This document shows, piece after piece, positions 58,128-64,000 of a DNA stretch of 64,000 nucleotides. The translations under genes were made by a program, and so were the position numbers. Position 1 is the stretch's first letter. Every line of letters begins with the position of its first letter. Source of the stretch: Phytoseiulus persimilis (lineage: Eukaryota; Arthropoda; Arachnida; Mesostigmata; Phytoseiidae); NCBI GenBank assembly GCA_037576195.1, contig CM075101.1, positions 248,001-312,000 on the forward strand, written 5' to 3'. Below the pieces are notes generated by a model. The model worked only from the letters and a program-made list of their open reading frames with translations. It was not told the origin of the DNA and did not search any database.

Positions 58128-58146
58128 CAGTCAGTCAGTCAGTCAG
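58128..58146. repeat. (CAGT)n microsatellite
   Basis: About four and a half uninterrupted CAGT units. Confidence 0.8.
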
Positions 58147-60821
58147 ACAAATCTAGCCAGCCAAGCCTAGCTACAGCGTGCGACTCCTGCTCAGGAGAGA
58201 AGGGACCTTGGCCGAGCCGGGGTAGGTAGCTTCCAGAAGGGGAGAGAAACCGGGGCACAAATCTCGCGGGATAGAGACAGGAACAGGATTGCCGTTCTGC
58301 CGGAACGAGAGCCAACGAGCTATTCCAGGCTACTGCGACATTTTCGGTTCTGTGTTCTCGCTGAAGCCTCGAACTTCCTCCCAGCTCCAGATGCGGGACG
58401 GCTCCCTGGTTCCGCCGTAGTTTCGAATCTCGAACGGGATCCTCTGCAACGAGTGCCTCCAGGCCGGAGGAACCCCGATGTTGGGCGCGCGTGGACCCTA
58501 CATTGCTTATTGTTCGTATTCTAACCACACGGTGATACGTTGGGGTCGCTGTAACGTCTGAGCAGCTGGCTGGCGAGAAGCATTTATAGCAGCTGCTATT
58601 AATACTACTTTTCGGGAGGGTTAGCTGGCAGCCTGTGTGGTACACCTTAATCGCTTCAAGCGGGGACGCTCGTTGACTTCCCCGTCGCGCTTCTTTGGCT
58701 GTCTCTGGCTCCGACCCCTTCACATTAAGCTCCCTTTGCGACGACGGACAACCGACTCCCCGGAACTCGAGACTTTACTTTGAGGTCGGTTCGGGCGTCG
58801 ACAGCGGGAGCTTGCGTTGTTCCCCAAAGACACGTCCTCTCTCGTCCAACTGCTGCCGATGTCGTCAGGCGGCGATTTCAATCGAACATAACTCATGCGA
58901 AAAGTGTTCAGCGCTCGCCCAGGAGACAACGAGGCGTGGGATGCCCTCGGCCAACAATTGAGGTCGGATGTTCCCAGCAGTTCATCGAGAGTACTCGTGC
59001 GCCTCCAATTTTTTTTTCCAAAGTCGCTTTCCAAGGACTGGCGATTCTGTGTGCTGGAAGTCAGTCGGCTAGAACTCGTTGGATCTTCGCTTCTGACAGA
59101 GCGAGACCTCCGAGCTAGCTGTTCATGTGTTTGTTTTGCTCGGACGCTGTGGATTCGTTGACACTGGCCCACAGCTCTCCGTAGGCCACTGCATCGGAGG
59201 AACGATTTCTCAGAGGCTCCCGATCGCGCTTTACGGGCCAGGCACGAAGCCTGAGTTCCGCTTGTAGCTCACCCCGTCCTATGAGGCTTGGCTCCGGGGA
59301 GAATCCACCGGGGAGGCTTCCACCACTGAGAGGACTCGTCCGAGAGTTCAGCGGACTCTGAGAAGACGTGTCATGATTCATATAGTCTCATTAACCTTCA
59401 CGTGTTCGTGCCCAACGACGTCGAGTCCGGCCGAACTCGGGCTTTCGGCTGATCACCGCGAGATGAACACATCGACGCCGTCATTCGGCCTGGAGGATCA
59501 AGGCGGATGAGACTAGCCGCAAGAGTCCCTCATTCGATTGTGTCCTCGTCCCGTCCGCCCGACCGACGATCAAGAAAGCAAAGGTGCTCGGAAGAGCGGA
59601 TCGCTCCGTTGGCTTGATGCTCGTGACGGGATTCGCGCTTTGTTTTACTCGTTGTTGAAGCTGCCACTCCAGGAGTCTGAAAGTCGCTCTCCAACTGTAC
59701 GAGCGCGTATCGCGAACGATTGAGAATAGCCGTTTCCTGCTCCCAAGGGAGAGCTTTCCGGATAGGTCGACGACCTCTTTTAGCAAAAAAAGCCACGTCG
59801 AGACCGCTGCGGTTTTCGATGTGAAACGTCGTCGGAATTAGGGAGTCGAATGCGCTGCTCTTCCACCGGAACCAAACTTGAGACCTGGTCGCCTGATTAT
59901 CTGTTCCACACCACGGGCATCGCAATCCATATGTTTGCATTGGATACATAGTCAAGCCAGCCGCCCCCATGCGATATTGCGAAGAAGAATCCCAATTTTT
60001 ACTTTTGTGCAGTTTCTTCTCGTGGGTGACCCGGACTCAAGAACTTTCCAACAAGCTGCAGTCACGGCTTCGCGATTGAGGACGAGAACGGGGATGTTTG
60101 GAGAGCTCTCACTGATTGCAAGATTATCTACCACCTATCCAAGTTGGCTCCCAACAATACGATTCGACGTTTCACGCAATTTCCACGGCTGTTGACTTCT
60201 TCTCTGAGCGGCTACGCCTCGGAAGAGGAATCAATCCATCAGCCATCAAATAGTGGGAAAGCTTTTCGGTCTCGCGTCGAGTAGCTGAAAGGAATATCTG
60301 CTCCTGGGGGAGAAGGGGGAGGGGTAGTGTTATAGATCCCGGAGGGCTGGTTGGGAGATTTTAAGTTCGTGAACTTTCTCACTGGTCTATCGAGGTCCTT
60401 GAATCCACTTGAATGGGAAGACGGTATGAAGCTGTTCTGACATTTTCAATCGAATGGGAATCGGCAGATTCGGAGAAAATTTCCTCTGACACTGTTGTTT
60501 CACGGGTCGGGTCACCTTTCAGATACCTCATGTTAGCCGAGGCCGAAGAATCGTGGGCGACAGCGATTGAAAGACTTGCTCCCGATCTTGCCGGTGAGAG
60601 GTCGTTTGCTCGGAAGTCACCGGAAGCGTGTGATCGGAAAACGACGCGAGAGCAAGCGCAACGCAAAGCACATTGTGGACAAAATCTGTCCAGCCCCTTC
60701 CCAGGTGAGTAGCTCTCCTGGAGAAACGGGCGAGCCCGCCAGCAATCCCACGGTCGAGCTTTGAAAATGCTGCTAGCGACTCGAGTTATCGGTCAAGTCT
60801 GTGGTTGGATCTCGATTCCAG

Positions 60822-60885
60822 GACGCACGGCCGCTGAATCTACTGCGTGTGCGCATGTAGTAGCCCGGAGACAGGGAGCTTCACC
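60822..60885 (+). other. Candidate 5' untranslated part of the first coding exon of the muscarinic receptor
   Basis: A GATTCCAG acceptor ends at 60821, 64 bp before the start codon. The ATG at 60886 sits in a strong context (TTCACCATGG). In-frame stops shortly upstream of the ATG are absent, so a slightly longer N-terminus is possible. The next residues after this ATG already give a typical short, glycosylatable receptor N-terminus. Confidence 0.5.
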
Positions 60886-63356
60886 ATGGACTTCGTCGTT
60901 TCGGGAGCCAACGCGTCAGATATTTTCAACCTCAGTGCGAACGTCATGTTGTCAACGTCTCTCAGCTCCGAGCCGACTACTGAAGGGATATTCATTCCGT
61001 CGGTGACCTGGCGACTCCCCTTCGACCTGTGGCAGACGATAACGATCGCAGTTTTAATAGGCGTTTGCATCCTTGTAACCGTCGGCGGCAACATCCTTGT
61101 GTTGACGGCTTTTTTCGTCGAACGCACTATAAGACAGCCGAGTAATTATTTTATAGTATCACTGGCAGCTTCCGATCTCTTGATCGGAATAGTTTCTATG
61201 CCTTTGTTCGCTCTGTATGTTCTCAATGGCCGCTGGGACTTCGGACCCATATTCTGCGACCTCTGGTTGGCGACAGATCACACTGTGTGTCTTGTATCCA
61301 TCTACACAGTACTGCTGATAACTATTGACCGCTACTGCTCAGTGAAAATTGCCGCAAGATATCGCAGCTGGCGAACGCGCAGCAAAGTCATCTGGATGAT
61401 AGCCTTAACCTGGGTTCTGCCTTTCTTGGTGTTTTTCATATCGATATTCGGTTGGGAACATTTCATCGGCTACCGGGACCTAGAAGACGGCGAGTGCGCC
61501 GTTCAGTTCCTCAAGGATCCCGTATTCAACACATCCCTGATCCTCGGCTACTTCTACTGCACGGTTGTGGTTTTATTCATGCTTTACGGGGGAATATACA
61601 AAACGGCCAGCAGCATGCAAAGACGGAGTGCCGAGAAGCAGCGCAAGATACAATCCATGGTGTCTCTGGGTCGAGGTCAGATGGATGCCAGCCCGTGCGT
61701 GGCGACCGTCCAGGATACTCTCGACGAGCTCGACCAGAAAAGATTCGCTCCAGATTCCGATCCGGGAGCTGTGATCGCGACGAGGAGCAACACCGGAAAT
61801 GTCACGACCGCCGTCGCCCGCGAAACAATGCTCGCGGAGGGCGGTTGCAACTCGCGGACGGAGAAGCGAGATCAATCTGAGCAAGACAGGTCATCCAGCC
61901 CCGGTTTCGAGTCTGACGAAGACGACGACGATGACGACGATGATTCGCAGGATGAGATAAACAAACGGAAAGAGTCCAAACAAAAGTTCAAGGCTTCCCA
62001 GCTGAGCACAACAAAGCGCTTGAAGAAGGACAGCAAATTGTCGCTCGCTGACGTGATGCGGCCGGCTTTCGCTGGAACAGACAATTCCGAGCTCGCATCG
62101 ATCGGAAGTGCTCTGCCAGGATTCGGCTTCGGTCTTAGAGCCAAGAGCAGCTTCGTCCCATCTTCCACTGGAGCTACGGCTGTGGATAAGCCAAAACCCC
62201 CGACCTCGTTGAGCGTGAAGAAAGACTTCGAAAAACTGTTGGCTATTCGCGAGGTAGCGTCAGAATTATCGGATGCGGGCTCTATCCGCTACGTGGACGC
62301 AGACAGCACTGCATCGGTTCCGAGTCCGGCGATGCCCCCCGACGACGGTCAATCGAAAGGCGCGCAAGTAAAAAGAGATAGTTCCGCGTCCGCAGTGTCG
62401 TCTACGTTTGTCCACGCAGCTTGCTCCAACACCGAAGTCAGTGACCGTTCTGCTCATCAGCAACGGCCGTACCACAACAACGCCGGGAGTTATCCGATGG
62501 CACAACTAACGCGACTTTTTGAAGCGAATGTTTCCGAAGATGAGAAATTGTTGCAAGCTGAACAAATTGATGCAGCCGCTCGCCAAACGGGAGCCACGCA
62601 ATCTGGTCTCTACGCAACTCGAGCTGTTTGTAGCAACTCATGCACATTAGCCAAGGATACCACCGATACCACTATACCTTGCAGCCTACGATCGGGCACT
62701 GTAAAAGGTGCCGAAATAGCGATAGTAGTTGATCCCAGTAGCTCAGGAACTCAAGGCGCAACTACCAGTACGCATCTCACGGTACCTGACGCAATACCGA
62801 CGAAAACGCCATTGGCCAAAACAGACAGCACAAAGTCGACGAAGGTAAGCAGTTCTCCGATAGGAATAGAGGTTTCCATTCCTGGTACGGACGATCGCGA
62901 ACTATAGTCGAAGTCAGCCTTCTGGTCGGGAATGATTGCTTGAACTTCTTCCACCTTCAGGACAGCGAGGCAGGCTCTTGCGGGCTTTCCCGGACAGCGT
63001 CAACCAATCGCTCCAGACGGGAGATAATGTCATCGTTCAGCGAAAGATTGCGTGGGAGGCGGAGTCGTGAGAAGCGCCAGAAATCGAAAAGCGAGAATAG
63101 GGCTCGCAAAGCTTTGAGGACCATTTCTTTCATTCTTGGCGCGTTCGTTATCTGTTGGACCCCTTATCACATTTGTGCGCTCGTTGAGGGATTTTGCCGA
63201 AAGAAAGGTGGATGCGTGAATCATCATCTCTTCTATTTCACGTACTTTCTCTGTTACGCCAACAGTCCGATAAATCCATTCTGTTATGCCCTCGCTAATC
63301 AGCAATTCAAGAGAACATTTTACAGGGTTCTCAGGGGCGATTTCCATAAGACCTAA
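60886..63356 (+). CDS. mAChR-B: B-type muscarinic acetylcholine receptor (class A GPCR)
   Basis: The two exons are 60886-62844 and 62961-63356, joined in phase 0 across a 116-bp intron, giving 784 residues. Plasma-membrane receptor for acetylcholine; insect B-type receptors are reported to couple to Gi/o. The N-terminus has NAS, NLS and other possible glycosylation sites. TM1 is at about 50-76 (GN), TM2 88-112 (SLAASD) and TM3 124-148, with the amine-binding Asp131 (3.32) and DRY at 148-150. Cys124 and Cys204 can form the usual disulfide. TM4 is at 167-187 and TM5 at 213-237. The third intracellular loop is very long (about 240-704) and contains a poly-Asp run near 342-352. TM6 carries CWTPYH (718-723) and TM7 ends NPFCY (758-762); Tyr722, Tyr748 and Tyr752 of the muscarinic pocket are kept. 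Position 3.33 is His instead of Tyr and 6.52 is His instead of Asn, as expected for the B type, which responds poorly to muscarine. The block FFISIFGWEHFIGYRDL is characteristic. Confidence 0.93.
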
Positions 63357-64000
63357 CACATCATCCAACTTCCTTTGTTCCATCTCCTTTGTTTCCGGCA
63401 TCGACAAACGTGTCCGGCTCAGCTCCCATGAACTCGTGTACACTCCGAGCCTCAAGTCTCCAAGGCTAGGTCCGTTGCTGTCGCAATAGGTCAGTGAGAC
63501 TCAAGTCTCCATCGGGCGAGTGACCGAACCTCATCGCTGGCCTTGACAGCGCGCCAAAGAGACGTATCCGTGAAACGCATCCATGCCAAGTTTAATCTCT
63601 ATGCGACCCTCGCCGTGAGAGAGTGAGAAGATGATGACCAGTTTGGAGGGTCGGAGTCACAGCACGATTTGACACGATGGATAGCCTCTCATAATTGCCG
63701 TCATCTCGAATAACTTAACATTCCGAACGGAAACATCTACTATGGAGCAAAAGTGTGACCGCCGCGGAGCAAATCCGACATCAGGGCTGACGAGGTCTCC
63801 TTGCCAGATTTTTGCTTCGTCACTTATAAAAATCGGTGGACTCAGTATGATTTATCAGTACATTCGATTCGTATTGCCAAATTTTCGTGTCACATTCTCA
63901 TGAGAAGTAGCCGGCGATTTCTGAACTGCGTCGTTCCAACTTTATTCGAGATGGCGCTGCTACATCGAAACTGCGTTGCTCGCGAAGGCCGGGCACGCTT
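63357..64000. other. Downstream of the receptor gene
   Basis: Presumably it includes the 3' untranslated region. No canonical AATAAA was found before the window ends, and no further gene is recognisable. Confidence 0.5.

Larger units (their letters stand above)
55325..60821. other. Gene-free stretch between the ZP and muscarinic receptor genes
   Basis: It contains a (CGCC)n run at 55651-55671 and a (CAGT)n run at 58128-58146. Open frames of about 194 codons at 57541-58125 (plus) and 58139-58723 (minus) have no recognisable domain and no convincing splice partners. Upstream non-coding exons and the promoter of the receptor gene may lie here. Confidence 0.45.

Overview
The window is nuclear DNA from an arthropod. 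GC is roughly half, and the genes are split by short GT-AG introns (about 70-330 bp inside the compact genes). The gene set is metazoan: a Pax3/7 (gooseberry/paired-type) transcription factor, a B-type muscarinic acetylcholine receptor of the invertebrate kind, a Dusky/Miniature-type cuticular ZP-domain protein, a Kelch-propeller protein and a secreted precursor with a phospholipase-A2-like cysteine motif. A mite or other chelicerate with a compact, fairly GC-rich genome would fit, but the species is an inference that nothing in the sequence proves. All gene models were built by hand from reading frame, splice sites and matching intron phases.

Layout. At 1-4000 two exons of a minus-strand Pax3/7 gene encode the whole paired domain and the octapeptide; its homeodomain exons lie left of the window and its first exon was not found. 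From 4000 to 26400 I find no supportable gene. This stretch holds a 609-bp fold-back hAT-like MITE (4508-5116), a 755-bp hAT MITE (22378-23132) and clusters of drifting tetranucleotide repeats. At 26749-28715 a seven-exon plus-strand gene encodes a secreted protein with a PLA2-like motif. At 31286-35104 ten plus-strand exons encode a Kelch protein whose sixth blade is apparently split by a disordered insert of about 550 residues. From 35100 to 43000 the sequence is repeat-rich: a 45-bp minisatellite, a fold-back MITE (37627-38158), and a decayed non-LTR retrotransposon (about 40430-42760) that contains a 103-bp MITE and a second hAT-like insertion. From 43000 to 52880 there is little beyond a second, opposite-strand copy of the 45-bp minisatellite and a weak two-exon candidate. 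At 52883-55037 lies the ZP-domain gene with a poly(A) signal at 55319. At 60822-63356 lies the muscarinic receptor gene.

The genes do not form one pathway; this is an ordinary gene neighbourhood. The most distinctive signal is a set of palindromic, non-autonomous hAT-like elements. At 4508, 41167 and 37627 they share a terminal motif close to YAGRCATSAATTTCCG and have 8-bp target-site duplications (perfect at all three sites). One copy sits inside the retrotransposon ORF, so relative ages can be read directly.
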